Shown: positions 46,688-58,618 of the stretch, one piece after another | Numbering within the stretch: the stretch's first letter is position 1 | How the letters are laid out: the number at the start of each line of letters is the position of its first letter | Assembly (NCBI GenBank): GCA_032622095.1 | Contig: CP136063.1 | Location: 80,889,980 to 80,953,979, forward strand | Direction of reading: 5' to 3' | Length of the DNA stretch: 64,000 nt | Source: Siphonodentalium dalli | Taxonomy: Eukaryota > Mollusca > Scaphopoda > Gadilida > Siphonodentaliidae | Translations under genes and position numbers: made by a program | Notes under the pieces: model-generated | What the model was told of the DNA's origin: nothing | The model's input: the letters and a program-made list of their open reading frames with translations, nothing else | The model's database searches: none

Positions 46688-46960
46688 ATGGTGGCGGGGG
46701 CAGTGGCAAGACTACAGGAGCAATCGAGCTCTTCGGGGTAAGAGGCCCCCTCGTGTTTACCCCGACCCATCGCATCGCCAATGAAATGCGGATCCGAGGG
46801 GTCAAAGCCCAGACATACTACATCTTCTTCTGATGGAACGGTCAAAATGACTGGACGCCCGATCGCATGGGGTAGAAGTTCATCCCACGTGTCATCATCT
46901 GGGACTAGGTTTGCACTGTGCCCGGCCTATCTTGGAGATGTTCTTGAACTGGATTGACAA
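46688..46960 (+). pseudogene. P-loop helicase fragment
   Basis: In the frame starting at 46688 the translation gives GGGGSGKTTGAIELF, a Walker A loop, then VFTPTHRIANEMR, a TPTH element like that of SF1/RecD-Pif1 helicases. It ends at a tga at 46830-46832. Later text in the same frame, after further stops, keeps FIPRVIIWD just before a stop codon where a Walker B Glu would be expected. The overlap with the end of the polymerase frame suggests one fused protein in the ancestor. Confidence 0.55.
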
Positions 46961-46998
46961 TATGGAGTTCATTTTATTTGCTGAGGGGATCAAGGACA

Positions 46999-47386
46999 GC
47001 CACAGGAAATTTCGTCTCGCCTTACTTAACACGTTACCATGGTCATTTGCCACATTTTCCCAAATTGTCCTGACCGAGCAGAGCGGGAATTTCTATTTGA
47101 CCCACTTTCTCGGACTCGACCCAAAAAATTTCGGCCCAAAAGTTCAGCCCAGGTGGCCATTTTTTAATATTGGACAGTTTGCCATTTTTTCCGAAATTGA
47201 CCCGACCGAGCAGAGCGAAAACTGAAATTCGACCCACTTTTTTTAACCAATTTTTTTTCGCCTTACTTAAGACGTTGCCATGGTCATTTGCCACATTTTC
47301 CTAACCGTGCAGAGCGGGAATTTCTATTTGACCCACTTTTTCGGACTCGACCCAAAATATTTTCGGCTCAAAAAGTTCGGCCCAGG
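46999..47386. mobile_element. right, inverted arm of the inverted-repeat family
   Basis: aggaaatttcgtctcgcctt, accatggtcatttgccacat and ttgacccactttctcggact are the reverse complement of the arm at 40420-40830, in matching order. The outer end falls in the N gap, so the terminal agcagcg sequence and target duplication cannot be seen. Confidence 0.65.
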
Positions 47387-47486
47387 NNNNNNNNNNNNNN
47401 NNNNNNNNNNNNNNNNNNNNNNNNNNNNNNNNNNNNNNNNNNNNNNNNNNNNNNNNNNNNNNNNNNNNNNNNNNNNNNNNNNNNNN
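47387..47486. other. assembly gap, 100 N
   Basis: Exactly 100 N, the usual placeholder for unknown length. It lies inside repeated sequence, which probably caused the break. Confidence 0.98.
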
Positions 47487-48095
47487 CCTGATATGTGTTT
47501 AAAATTTCTCGCGTAAACTATGACAGATACCAAAGTTATAATTAGTTTTATAGACCCACCCTAAATCCCCCATAGTAAATGCATGCGGCCGTAAAGCACG
47601 TGGCTTTGTTTGGATACTTTCTGGCCCACAATGCATCATTCTCGCTATCTGTAAAATGGTCTATTTCGATTTATGTCTATAAAACTGTCATTTTTCAAAA
47701 TTTTGAGCTGAAATTTGGTGTGTATGTGTGTAATACGTATATATTCTTAAAATGAGTTCAGCGCGTACTTATGTTTTAGATGGAAGAAATTGAATTTGTT
47801 TTCGATAATAAATTTACACTACACTTGTCAACAACCGTGGACGGGTCATCGAATACTGAGTAGACGCATTTTATAAACAGGCTTTTGTCAATTGCCATTT
47901 TGGTCAAACTAAACCCCTTTCGACCGGGACAGCAGATCCTAATAGTAGCTAAGATGTATTTAGATAGAAATATCAAAAGAATTTGACCGATTCGGGTGCA
48001 TTTTAAGAGAATCGAATGGAGAAATCTTGGTGATAATTCCAGAAAATAAAGATGGCGGAGAATATCACAATGAAACTACCCACAATTCACTTCAA
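47487..48095. other. no gene recognised
   Basis: AT-rich sequence, nothing supportable. Confidence 0.4.
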
Positions 48096-48097
48096 GG

Positions 48098-48545
48098 GGT
48101 TCCCAATGGGCTACACATTATTTTCAGTCTATCAAATTATTTATATTTTCAAAAACAAGTTACTTTAAGTTTATAATTTCAGCCTATCCTGACTCTATCG
48201 ATACGATTTATCATATTTTCATAAACATATAATACACCGGTGGCGTTAACTTTACAATTTCGGCATCTACGTGATTCCATCGGTACGATTGAGTAATGGT
48301 ACAAAACAAAATGTCCAAGAATACGCCAGGGGCTCACAATGGGTTATATATTATTTTCAGTCTATCAAATTATATATATTTTCAACAACATATTATTACA
48401 CCGGTGACTTTAAGTTTACAATTTCAGCCTGTCCTGACTCTATCGATACGATTTATGATATTTTCATAAACATATTATACACCGGTGGCGTTAACTTTAC
48501 AATTTCGGCATCTACGTGATTCTATCGGTACGATTGAGTAAAGTA
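48098..48545 (+). repeat. tandem duplication of about 235 bp
   Basis: The block from caatgggctacacattatt through ctgactctatcgatacgatt and acaccggtggcgttaacttt to tcggtacgattgagtaa occurs twice. Within each unit tttaagtttacaatttc and ttaactttacaatttc form a shorter sub-repeat. Confidence 0.75.
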
Positions 48546-48834
48546 CAAACAATCTCCAAGAATACATTCGCCCTGTCCACCACACAATATCAAAATCACA
48601 GAAGCTAGATACACCACAGGTGGCGTAATGAAAATAATAACATAGTGAAGAATAGGAATGTATAATTCATCAGGGTATGCGTACATGTACATTTGAGAGT
48701 TCAATGTGGACTTTCCTAAAAAGTATGCATACTTGGTTAAGGATTGCGCGGTCATGTGAATTAAAAATTTCGTCCATGATTATAATGTTCGCTTTTCCGC
48801 GGTATTCTTCTGGAATAATTTCTCCCTTATATTT

Positions 48835-49256
48835 TGAAATTCTTTGCATTCGAGTAAATAGTGGAACTCATCAGCAATCATGCTAGTGTTAATAAGGGGC
48901 ATTTTCTGTCTTTGTGACTTGTCCCATTCCACCTCCCTGTCTCGATTGGGAGGTTGTGGTTAGCTGTTCGGATCCTACATAATTCTATTCGATTTTTCCT
49001 TTCTAAGATTTCCAGATATTTTTCAAAAGTTATATCGTGTATAAATATGCGATAAATCTTGCCTCTACTTGATTTGTCTCTTTCGGACTCCCACTTTGTC
49101 TTGAAATCCCTGATAAGACTACATTTAACACAATCGATAAATTGGCTCACACATAATATTTTTCCAGAGGTCATTAATTGTGATTGCCCACAGTCATATA
49201 AAATTTCTTTAATGTGTCTTATCCATTTAAAACGACATGCATCTGCTTCACTCAGA
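48835..49256 (-). mobile_element. LINE C-terminal fragment
   Basis: Minus-strand translation gives WIRHIKEILYDCGQSQL, then RIRTANHNLPIETGRW, RKCPL and, after a frameshift near 48895, DEFHYLLECKEFQNIREKL. This is the usual end of ORF2 in L2/CR1-like LINEs. It is a different subfamily from the copies at 9.9 and 25 kb, as shown by the divergent residues. Confidence 0.7.
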
Positions 49257-50295
49257 AGTCTTTACGATTTATAAGAACAAAGAAAGCCACTTACCGAACT
49301 GGCTATGCGTAATAGCATGTTTTTATTACCAGGTGGACGGGAAAAAAAATAGAGGGGTACACAAACAAAAGCCTCACAAAAACCTGTTTCCACTAAAATA
49401 TCAAGCTGGAAACAGGTAGATTCTGAAAATAGACACACTGGTGGTATAGAAACTGTTCTCATATCGCTTTTAACATTCCGAAAACGCGCGACCATTTTTG
49501 TCGACATAAGGAATCCGACTATATTAATTGATGATGTTTTGTCATGGAGTTGTGCACCAACATATTGGGAATAGACCATGTTTTATGTGTATTAAATATA
49601 GTTTTCATTTCGCTCGAGCCATCCAAAATATCATCGAGTGAATGTAAATACGCTCGTATATACTTAGCTGCCTATTTATATATGATGCATTTATATAAAT
49701 AACCCAAATTGCACAAGTGAGCCCAAAATAGAGTTAAAAGGAACTTAATTACAAACTATATACCGGTACATGGACTGGCTAAACGGCCGTCCATTTTGGA
49801 TCGGGTGTGATTTGTGGTGAATATTTAAGGCGTCTTGTGGGGGGGGGGGGGGGCAACTTACAGCACACTTTGTTTGACCTAAATATATAAAGGAACGGAG
49901 AAATGGCATGGGTCACCTATATGAACCCCTCTGAGTGCGCGGCGGCCATTTTCGAATAAGGAATGGTAGTCACGTTTTCGTATAAGTTTAATATAGTGCA
50001 AGCTGAAAAATTCGACTATTTGAAAAACAGTGGCGGCCATATAACAAAAAGTGGCTATATTGAAAAAAGTTGCAGCCATTTTGAATCAGTCGACCATTAT
50101 GATTGGTTTGTTGGGGGAAAAACATCAGTCTTCGCAGTTCACATTGACCATTCATGTCAAAGTGCATGCTTTGCGTCACAATAAAGTGAACGATTATGTT
50201 ACTACTGTTGACACATAATTATATATGAAGGCAGTGTTACTCACGGAAATTGATTAAGTGGTGTAAGATCAACATAATGCATATCTCACAATAAT
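49257..50295. other. no gene recognised
   Basis: Contains a G14 tract at 49839-49852 and three ggcggccat-type phrases between 49935 and 50080, similar to the array at 2 kb. No gene seen. Confidence 0.4.
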
Positions 50296-50299
50296 GAGA

Positions 50300-50870
50300 G
50301 AAACAGTTCCCAGATAGAAAGTTCTTATCCGTAAAAACGACAAATGTTGGTTCAATACTGAACTAAGATCTGCTATCCGCAGTATAAATCGTTTACGCCG
50401 CATACCCTTTAAATCAGGGAAACCGAAAGATTGGATTATAGGTACAAAAAGAGTAGAAATTCTGTAAATTACATGAAAAAGTATGCAAAAGCAAAACAAA
50501 TCTGGCACATTGTCAAAGAGCTTCTTGATAAAGCACCGAACTCTGCATTCCTCCCCTGCGAAACAGCAGCGGAAATTTGGTGTTTGATGACGATTCCAAA
50601 GCCTATACATGTCTCCTTAATGAAATATTTGTTGCTAATTCAGATATCGACAATTCTAAATGCAACCTTCCTATATTTTCCGAAAAAAATGTGATGATAA
50701 CATATCCGATTTACCTGTCACGATCCACAATATAACTGAAGCCATACAATCGACCAAACCAAATAAAGCACACGGTCACGACGGAATTACCGTTCGTATG
50801 TTACAAGGAACGATTGACCGAGTGGTATATCCATGAATACTGATATTGTTCAATACAGGGTCGTTGTCGG
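50300..50870 (+). mobile_element. LINE fragment A, linker and start of RT domain
   Basis: Translations in several frames give WFNTELRSAIRSINRLRR, YKKSRNSVNYMKKYAKAKQI and then TKPNKAHGHDGITVRMLQG, the start of the reverse-transcriptase fingers. The match to RT breaks near 50870 (LFNTGSLSD). Frames are interrupted by indels. Confidence 0.7.
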
Positions 50871-50984
50871 ATATTTTAATCCCCGAAGGCGCAGGGCGAA
50901 GTAAAAAAAACAAGTCATCACCTCATCTAATGAATCTTACACCGCGCAGAAACATAGGTACTTTCATCTTTTTGTTTAGTTTAA

Positions 50985-52480
50985 TGGTTATTATAGCTAT
51001 ACTGACGTGGAAGTTCAACCAGGGCCGATGGAACCAGAAACTATTTCTATATTTCACTATAATATTCGTATCCTCAGAAACAAAATATCAAAGCTTGCTG
51101 AGCATATATAAGATTACGATATCGTATGCTTTACCGATATGCACCTAGATAAAAATGTGCATAACGACTCCATATTATTTTGCAAATTTCAAAGTCCGTT
51201 CAGACTTGACAGAAACGAACACGGAGGAGGTCTGGCTTTAAATATTTACCTGAATTTGGTTTTGACGACGAAATTTTGTGGTTTGAAATTGGAACCAGGC
51301 AGAAATTTCTTTTCTGTGTAACTTACAGGTCTGATCGCGAATTCTTAGACTCTTACTGGCCCTATAGCATATAATATGTCATTAGTCATGGTTGGAGATC
51401 TGAATTGCAATTTATAAAATCGCGATGGTGATCTTTAAAAAATCATTAGCAAATGGACCCTTGAAAACTTAATTAAAGAACCAACTCGAATAGGTGTAAA
51501 CTCAGCAACACTCTTAGATCCGGTTATATTAAGTGATAGTCTAGCTTACCTAAACCCATTCACTATTGGTCTAGGTTTATCAGACCATAGAGCAACATCT
51601 GTAGAAATTTCATTTCCAAATTCTAGGAAAAAGTCATATCAACGGAATGTTTGGAATTATGCTATAGAGCAGATTTTTTTGGCATGAACTTCGAAATTAA
51701 TGCAATCAAATGGTCAGACATTCTCATGAGCACAGGTCACTCCGATATAAATCAGATTGTAGACGTTTTTACTCATACTTTCCTAACAATCAGTTACGTG
51801 ACAATGACAAACCAAACCATGGTTTGACAGTCTAATAAGAAAACATATTCGGAAACGCGACCGCCTCAGAAAGAATTAAAGCGCTGCGCACAAATCTTCC
51901 TAGTGCCTGGGATAAATATAAAGCAATCCGCAATAGAACAAATAATTTGAAAAAGTCAGCCAAAGATAAATATTTAGCAAGCCTCGATGAAAACTTGAAA
52001 GTAAATGAGCCAAAACAATTATGGCATGTCACTAAACAATTACTTAATAATTTCTCTAATGACCTGTAATGACGAGAAAATTCCCCCACTAAACTTTAAC
52101 AACATAATTTTTGAGGACGATTATCAGAAAGCACAGGTCTTAAATTCAATTTTCACGCCAAATAGTATACACTAGAAAATGAAAAATCGACATTACCGAA
52201 ATTTGCAGAAAGAACAACCGAAACAATAGAAGAGATCAAAACTACTGAGGAGGACATATCAAAAATTTAGAATTTTTTACAAACAAATAAAGTCATGGGC
52301 CCCGATGGTATAAGTAACAAAATGCTAAGGGAAACACATGGCTCAGTTTGCAAACCACTTAAAATAGTTTTCAATTTATCTTTAAAGAGCTGTTGTTTCC
52401 CTACAGCTTGGAAGAAAGCCGATGTGATGCCCCTCTTTAAAAAAGGTAATAAGCATGACCCTTTGTTTCAACAGACGAAT
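50985..52480 (+). mobile_element. LINE fragment B, AP endonuclease to RT start
   Basis: About 51040-51330 reads NIRILRNKISKLAEHI, FTDMHLDKN and RNEHGGGLAL, the N-terminal half of an APE-type endonuclease. VMVGDLNCN, TLLDPVILSDS and LGLSDHRA at 51385-51600 are its C-terminal motifs, including the SDH catalytic histidine. A linker follows (51820-52070), then MGPDGISNKMLRE and FPTAWKKADVMPLFKKG of the RT domain (52290-52450). It is lost after 52480, before the YxDD box. Stops and frameshifts throughout. Confidence 0.75.
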
Positions 52481-53640
52481 TATGAATTAAACTCGAGTTT
52501 AATTCGAATTGAATTCGAGTCGTCGGTAGTGCGACGTTTGTTCCAAGGGTTACCCACCCATCGAACTGTCATTGGAGCCAACTATCCAATTGGTCTGGCA
52601 TACAGCTCTGCCATGCTTACCTGGGTATACGCCCACAGTTCAGCACGGACAGTTAGTGTTTCCACGGCGAAAAGTAACACGTTTCAATTATTATTTAATT
52701 CGAATCCGGACTCGCCAGTTGAGGGATGTTTCCTCCGAAGTTTGCCGTTGCGCTGTACATTCGGCTAGTGTGAGCTATATATTTTTATCCAATTTTATCT
52801 GCTGATTTTTTTCTTATTTGATTTAAAGATACCCCATCCAATTCGACATCAAGACATTAATCAGGCAAATAAAACATGAGCAATAATGGCAATCGACATA
52901 ATTATTCATCACAAATACAGCACCACACGAAACATCCAAAATAATGTGATCAGAATGAGCATAAATAGCTTATTTTCGAAAATGTTCGTCAATTTTCATC
53001 GTTGGTTGGCAATGAGGTAAAACCGCTCTTTATAAAGTGTGATTTTTCAAATATTCTGGCGTCTAACAACACGAAACATGGTAAAACTGCCTCATCCAGA
53101 AGTCAAAAGCACACAAGAAGCTTGCATACATTGGTTTTCTGATTCTTTCTCATTGTTGTCTGGTGTAGAATACGTAAGCATATAAGTGTCTATAGTCATA
53201 TGGGGTTTCTTGAATTTCCAATTATTATCTGAAAGACAGTTACTAGCTTGAATTCTAAGTATCATCCTTTGATTTATAGTATATACACATGGACGTGGCT
53301 AGACGTGGCTCAGAGCAGTACGACATTTTAATTTCGTACACCCACCCCCTTCATGTTAGATGTTTCAAACTGTATGGTATCCTAACATGTCCAGTTATTG
53401 GCCAATTCTAACATGACATGCGCCGTCCCCCGTGGTTGGCAACTTATCATCAGTCCCATCATGTGTGCATGATTCCCAACTCCCCCATCACGTTGACCTT
53501 ACATATACCTTTAAGTACCACCACCAATAGTTAACAAATGGTCAGTGCACAAATGTGTAACCTGTGTTATTTTTTCTTTGAAACAGCATACAATCGACTG
53601 AATAGAGCCTATATATATATCGTTCAATATATTGTTGATT
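52481..53640. other. unassigned, with an EcoRI-like palindrome cluster
   Basis: At 52484-52525 aattaaactcgagtttaatt and gaattgaattcgagtc form overlapping short palindromes at the point where LINE fragment B ends. Moderately GC-rich sequence to 52770 is open on the plus strand but unrecognised. Beyond that, nothing supportable. Confidence 0.4.
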
Positions 53641-53644
53641 TGTC

Positions 53645-53680
53645 ATCAGCGACGTGGCTAGAGGGCTCCGTGGAGATTCC
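53645..53680 (+). repeat. possible hAT-like terminus
   Basis: cagcgacgtggctagagg resembles cagtgacgtagctagaga at 23517 and, inverted, ccacgtcactg near 57086. Such CAG-ended termini are common in hAT-like elements, but no pair with a duplication was found. Confidence 0.3.
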
Positions 53681-54308
53681 AGCTGCATCCCGCCCCTTTC
53701 AATCGGGCCGAACTCACAATGTCGCGTAATTTCATTTGCTTCCCACCCCGTGGCTTGGAATTACCTAACTGTAGCTATTGTGGGGAGGAATCATGAAACA
53801 ATTTGAAATATGAGCCTGAACACTGCAAAATCCTAGCATCTATAAAGGTCTATGTAACTCCATGAAATTCCAGGCCTCGATTTGTTTTTTGTTTTGAACA
53901 TTTTTTTAATCCGAACCGGACTGAAATATGTTGTTCTAGAATATATATACATGTATAGGTCTAACTACAGACAAATTCAGGACGCGATTTGTTTTGTCTC
54001 TTCGTTTTATGTGTAATTTGTAATTGATTAGCATGTTTTGACTGGCCAATGATCAGTGAGGTGGGAGAACATTTATACATTTTAATTTGACTGGCCTCAA
54101 GATTTCCAAGTGTTGGAAATTTCCAAACTGACACTAAGATTGGAAAATTCCCGTCGAAAGTTTTGACAGAATGTAGGAAAGTTGTCTAAACCCCAACAAA
54201 TTCCCGCTAATTACTAATTACCCCCACCCCAATGTCAACGCCCGAGTCCCTGTTACAACAGTCGTTTTTTGTAAAGTTTTATTTTATTTTCTCGACTCGC
54301 GACTGGAG

Positions 54309-57300
54309 TACACTCTTAAAACGACTGTGTGGTAGAACCACACAGTTACCACACAGTTTGTGTAGCCATTTGATCGACAACAACATTGTGTGGTGAATTG
54401 TGTGGCAAATGACCACACATCTGTTGTGTGGTGGTGGCGAACATACTGTGTGGATCGACCAAAACAACTTGTTCTTTGTAGACACACATTAAATGTGTGC
54501 TAAGTTGCGCACAAGAATGTGTGGATGCAGATGAACAGTTTATGTGTGGTTACTGACCTACAAAGTTGTGTAGTTGACACACACAAAGATGTTTGGGTCC
54601 AGCACATTTATTTGTTCGTTGAATGGACACAAATATGTTTGCACTAAGGAAACAATATGTTCGCCGCTACCACACACGTTTGTATTGTTATTGTACACAA
54701 TGTTGTTGGGCGAGACTACACATATGTGTTAATCACATGCGTACACATTTGTGTGGTTGATCCAAACAATAGTGTTCACCGCCATTACACTATTTTGTAT
54801 TGTTCTTGTACACAATGCTGTTGGGCAAGACAACACATATATGTGTTCATTACATCTGTACAAAAGAGTGTGGTCGGTCCAAACAATAGGCTGCTAATCC
54901 TGCAAAAAAAAAATCATATTCAACGAAGAGTGTTTACCGATATTTATTGGCCAAACATATAGTTCGGCTATCGTTGGACCTTTTTTTCCCGCCATACATA
55001 TGAAATGTTATAGTCTACTGATGCTTGACGTGCTGCGCTGGACGTTTTCGAATATTAACTTATCAAACAGCAAACATGCATATCCCGGGGGTCCGCGGCC
55101 TTCTTTTGTGTACACAGCAGAAATCGTGATTGTCGAATGATATAGTATAGCTATAGTCTTTAATTTCAATAATACAAAGACACAAAACAAACAGCCGTTT
55201 AACACATTCACGTAATATTTTGGTCATCCTTTAAACTATAAGCGTGCATGTTTCAGTTCCATTAATGGGTTTCACGTCAATAACTAGAATTTTCCTTCAA
55301 CTTGAATGTATTGGAACAATTCGAAAGTCAGTCTCTGCTATATATACATATATATTGCTACTGGTTGGCTGTCTTACATCAGACTCACCCTCACGTGTGT
55401 AGAAGAACAAGCTCTAAAACTAACTGAAGCTTTCTGAGATCCCTTGAACTATACAAGAAAATTAAGGGCTCCAAAGAGGATAGTCTTTTTGAATGTAATC
55501 GCCTCTTGCACAGAAACCAAATTACAGCACATGACATCATATGTATACCAAAATCATTGATTGTGGAATTTGTGTCTAACTCATACATTCCACCGTGGTT
55601 CTTGGTTGGTTGATTATAGTTTATCTGCGTCGTTGCCAAGGCAGCCTTGTCCATATCTTGTTATTTACATCGACGTTACACCGCGTGACCGCCATGATTT
55701 CACCATTGAACCTGTAAGCAGAGAAGTTATTTTGTTTATAACATGCCATTGGGAATATTATTTACAGTATACATTGTATGTACATCTATAACAGTATTAT
55801 AATTCATACATTAAAGAGCGCATTTTCAGAAAGGAATATAGTTTTTGAATGATACTAAATATATACATGTACTACTCATTATAGCTTCACATAATGAATG
55901 TTCGGACAATTTATAAATATATTTTACTTTATCTATATGGCCAGATCGATGCCTCATTAAGCGCAATCTTGACACGGGAAATTTGCAATTTTACATAAGG
56001 AATTGTAGCTATATATAACACAATACATTCATAGCCCCCCCACCCCTTTTTTATAGTATAAACGATAACTCTTCACCATGTACGTCACTTAGTCCAAATG
56101 CTAATAATACTTTAATGACACATCTCACTATTCTGCAGTATTTATAATTTTAGATTATTTCTAAGTTCATTATTTGCTATGACATTTATTGAATGACATA
56201 ATATTCTTCACAATTTAAAGTTTTGGACACAAACGGTGGCTACATATGTATTAGATATACGACATCACCCCCCCCCCCCCCGGGCCCCTCCCTCGGTAAC
56301 CAAATTTACGCAAGTTATACATAGCAGAGGAGCCAAATTATGCATGTTAATTTTTCACATCCTCTTGGTAAACCACCAATATAATTGACAAATAAATACC
56401 CCACCCACCCACCCAACAATTTGTTTCCCTTGGTACATTGATCGTCCATTGTGGTATTTCAAGGTTTATTGCAACAGTGATGCTCATCATATTCAAATTA
56501 AATTAATTTGAAACACCAATTTCACACATTTTGTGTGATTCCGGGTGCCACATGTCATATAGAACTTCGTAGTATGCGACTAGGGCATTTCAGTGACAGC
56601 CACAAGTCTCATTCATGGACGCGGCTCAGTGGTCGCCGTTGATGGGGGGGGGGGGGGCGTGGGGTGTCCACATTCAAATGTCGAAGTATACCCCACCATC
56701 CCCCTTGAACCATATTTGTAGAATTATATTTGCACACCCCCCTCTCGTTCTGAATTTTCCAATTGGTACCTCAAGCTTTCCAACTATTAGAATTTCCAAC
56801 CAAATGGAAGTCTTCCACCCGATGGCCATTTGAGGCCATTTTTGTTTTACCAAAAGTAGAAAAATATGCTAGTTTGTCTAAAAAAAACTAAAAATTTCCC
56901 ACTAATTACTGGTTGAAAAATCAAACAAAGAGAACAATTTCAACCTATTATAATGCATGTGGTGTAAAACTTGTAACTTTGCGTCAGGCATGAAATTTCC
57001 AACTGTTGGAATTTTTAGTAAATTTTACCGAGGTTTGGGATAGGGTTATAGACACACCCTTCCCAATATCCGCCCTGTCGCCACGTCACTGGTCTCAGTA
57101 TATATTTCCTCTCATCTGCATTCCATATAAACACAAAAAACGTCGTTACTTTATCAACATGAGAACCTTACCGTGCAAAATAATAAAATTGTGGTTCTGG
57201 TTTAAAGCACGCTGTATAATATATAGTGTGTATGTGATGAACACACATTTGTTCAGTAAATGTCTTCACCACACAGTTGATTTTGTCAATTTACATAAAG

Positions 57301-57855
57301 ACAATTTTCGAGCAGGTTTTGTGCTTCGGAAAGATGTGTATCATATAGACTACAGAAACAACAGATAAACCCAGATAAACGCACAACTCTAAAATGTAAA
57401 TATATGACTATGCGACAGGGAATTGATGAATCAGAAAATCCAAATCAAGTTTATTATTTCGTTCAATCATGTTTTATACAAAAAAGATACGGAAATTCTC
57501 ACAAAGGTGAATATCTTGCCAATTTAAATATAATCTTACCTTAACTATAGAAATAATCGAAGAGACCGACCAATATATCGAATTTCGAGATCCACCACAA
57601 TCAACAAGACTCCATGTGTACACTTTACGGCAGCCTGTGAGCCTGTACGAAACAACGACGAGCGCGTGACCACCACGTGAGATTTAAAAAAACCGACGTC
57701 ACATACAAATATGTGTGGTGATGTACACATATATGTGTGGATATTGGGTGATACACACATATGTGTGTATTGTGTACACATTTATGTTCAGATAATGCCT
57801 CCACACAGTCATTGTGTGGAAGCTGCCACACAGTCCTTTTTACAGTGTATAGCAT
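54309..57855. mobile_element. CACT-ended element 2, 3.5 kb
   Basis: Starts near 54311 with CACTCTTAAAACGACTGTG, preceded by TA. Ends near 57853 as CACTGTAAAAAGGACTGTG on the other strand, followed by TA. Both ends carry many subterminal palindromes of the form tgtgtgg-n-ccacaca and tgtgt-n-acaca: about 54320-54860 on the left and 57700-57840 on the right. The architecture is the same as the small element at 890-1677 with a different palindrome sequence. No transposase is recognised inside, and C and G tracts at 56270 and 56645 suggest further nested insertions. Confidence 0.6.
54960..57690. other. interior of CACT element 2, no gene
   Basis: No frame longer than about 120 codons and none with recognisable domains. 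The frame at 57006-57368 has an unremarkable composition. Sequence at 56600-57060 (atttccaactgttgg, C/G tracts) is of the poly-G-associated dispersed type. Confidence 0.4.
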
Positions 57856-58149
57856 CAAATAATCCCTTGCGTATTCTTAAAGAATGCCCATGGGTATTCT
57901 TAACAGAATGGCCGTGGGCGCGTTAAAATAACACTCATGTGATCAAAAAGCTTGAGCATTCTGCCAGTTTTTCAGAGCCAGGACAAAGGGATAAAAAAAA
58001 CTCCAGTAGGTTATTAACCAATAACAAGTAATTCAAGAACAGACTGACAAAATACATGTATTATTAGCAAATGGTAGAACACAGAGCGTGCAACGCGCTC
58101 GATGCTCAGCAGCAACACCCCCCCCCCCCCCACAACCGCAATTATGCAC

Positions 58150-58618
58150 TCGGAAAAAAAAAACATATCGAGAGAGACTATAGAAAATGAGAGTGTCCGT
58201 ACGTCTGCATATGTCTATATGTCCGTCAGTTCGAAACGTTTGAAATGCGGACGATAACTTGAATAATATTCGACATAATTTTATGAAAACTGGTATGTGA
58301 CCTTCATTCGAGAAAGTCCCGTTCATGTTCGAAGTTAGACCCGGTCCAAACATTGCTTGCGGAGTTATGCCCCTTTTAGATTATTTTGTTCTTGATATTT
58401 GGTTCGTGGTCCACATTTGGGAAGACGCTGGCCAAGTCCGGGTGGTAACTTGAGCCATATTCAACAGACTTTCTTCATATTTTGTTTTCGGGTTGTCCGG
58501 ATGATGATAACTTTAGCAATGTTCAACAGAATTGCTTGATATAAATTGTGGTACATATATATGTTGTCCAGATGTTAACTTTACGGAATTTGATGAAACT
58601 TGGTATGTGACCTTTATT
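58150..58618 (+). repeat. diverged tandem block around 'gaaacttggtatgtgacctt'
   Basis: aaactggtatgtgacctt and gaaacttggtatgtgacctt recur at about 58287 and 58594, with gataacttNaNcaatattc and agttatgcccctttt motifs. The same block continues after 59366, so it is the host repeat into which the next element inserted. Confidence 0.5.

Larger units (their letters stand above)
44006..46970 (+). pseudogene. decayed B-family DNA polymerase-helicase module
   Basis: This block is visibly GC-richer than its surroundings and has plus-strand coding character broken by stops and frameshifts. In order: a cysteine-rich segment, a Rho-N/SAP-like helix pair, an unassigned stretch, polymerase motifs A and C, and a P-loop helicase start. 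B-family polymerases of the organellar/viral type and SF1 helicases occur together in virus-, plasmid- and Maverick-like replicons and in large eukaryotic mobile elements. It stops abruptly at about 46990, where an inverted-repeat arm begins. I interpret it as an endogenised replication module. Whether its source was a virus, a linear plasmid or a transposon cannot be told from sequence alone. It is not functional as it stands. Confidence 0.6.

Noticed and set aside
45001-46805. Minus-strand frames of 85-125 codons in the GC-rich block
   Set aside because: Shadows of the plus-strand coding remnant; the recognisable motifs are all on plus.
53645-57096. A hAT-like element from cagcgacgtgg to ccacgtcactg
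   Set aside because: It would cross the boundaries of the CACT-ended element at 54309-57855 rather than nest with it, and no 8-bp duplication is seen.
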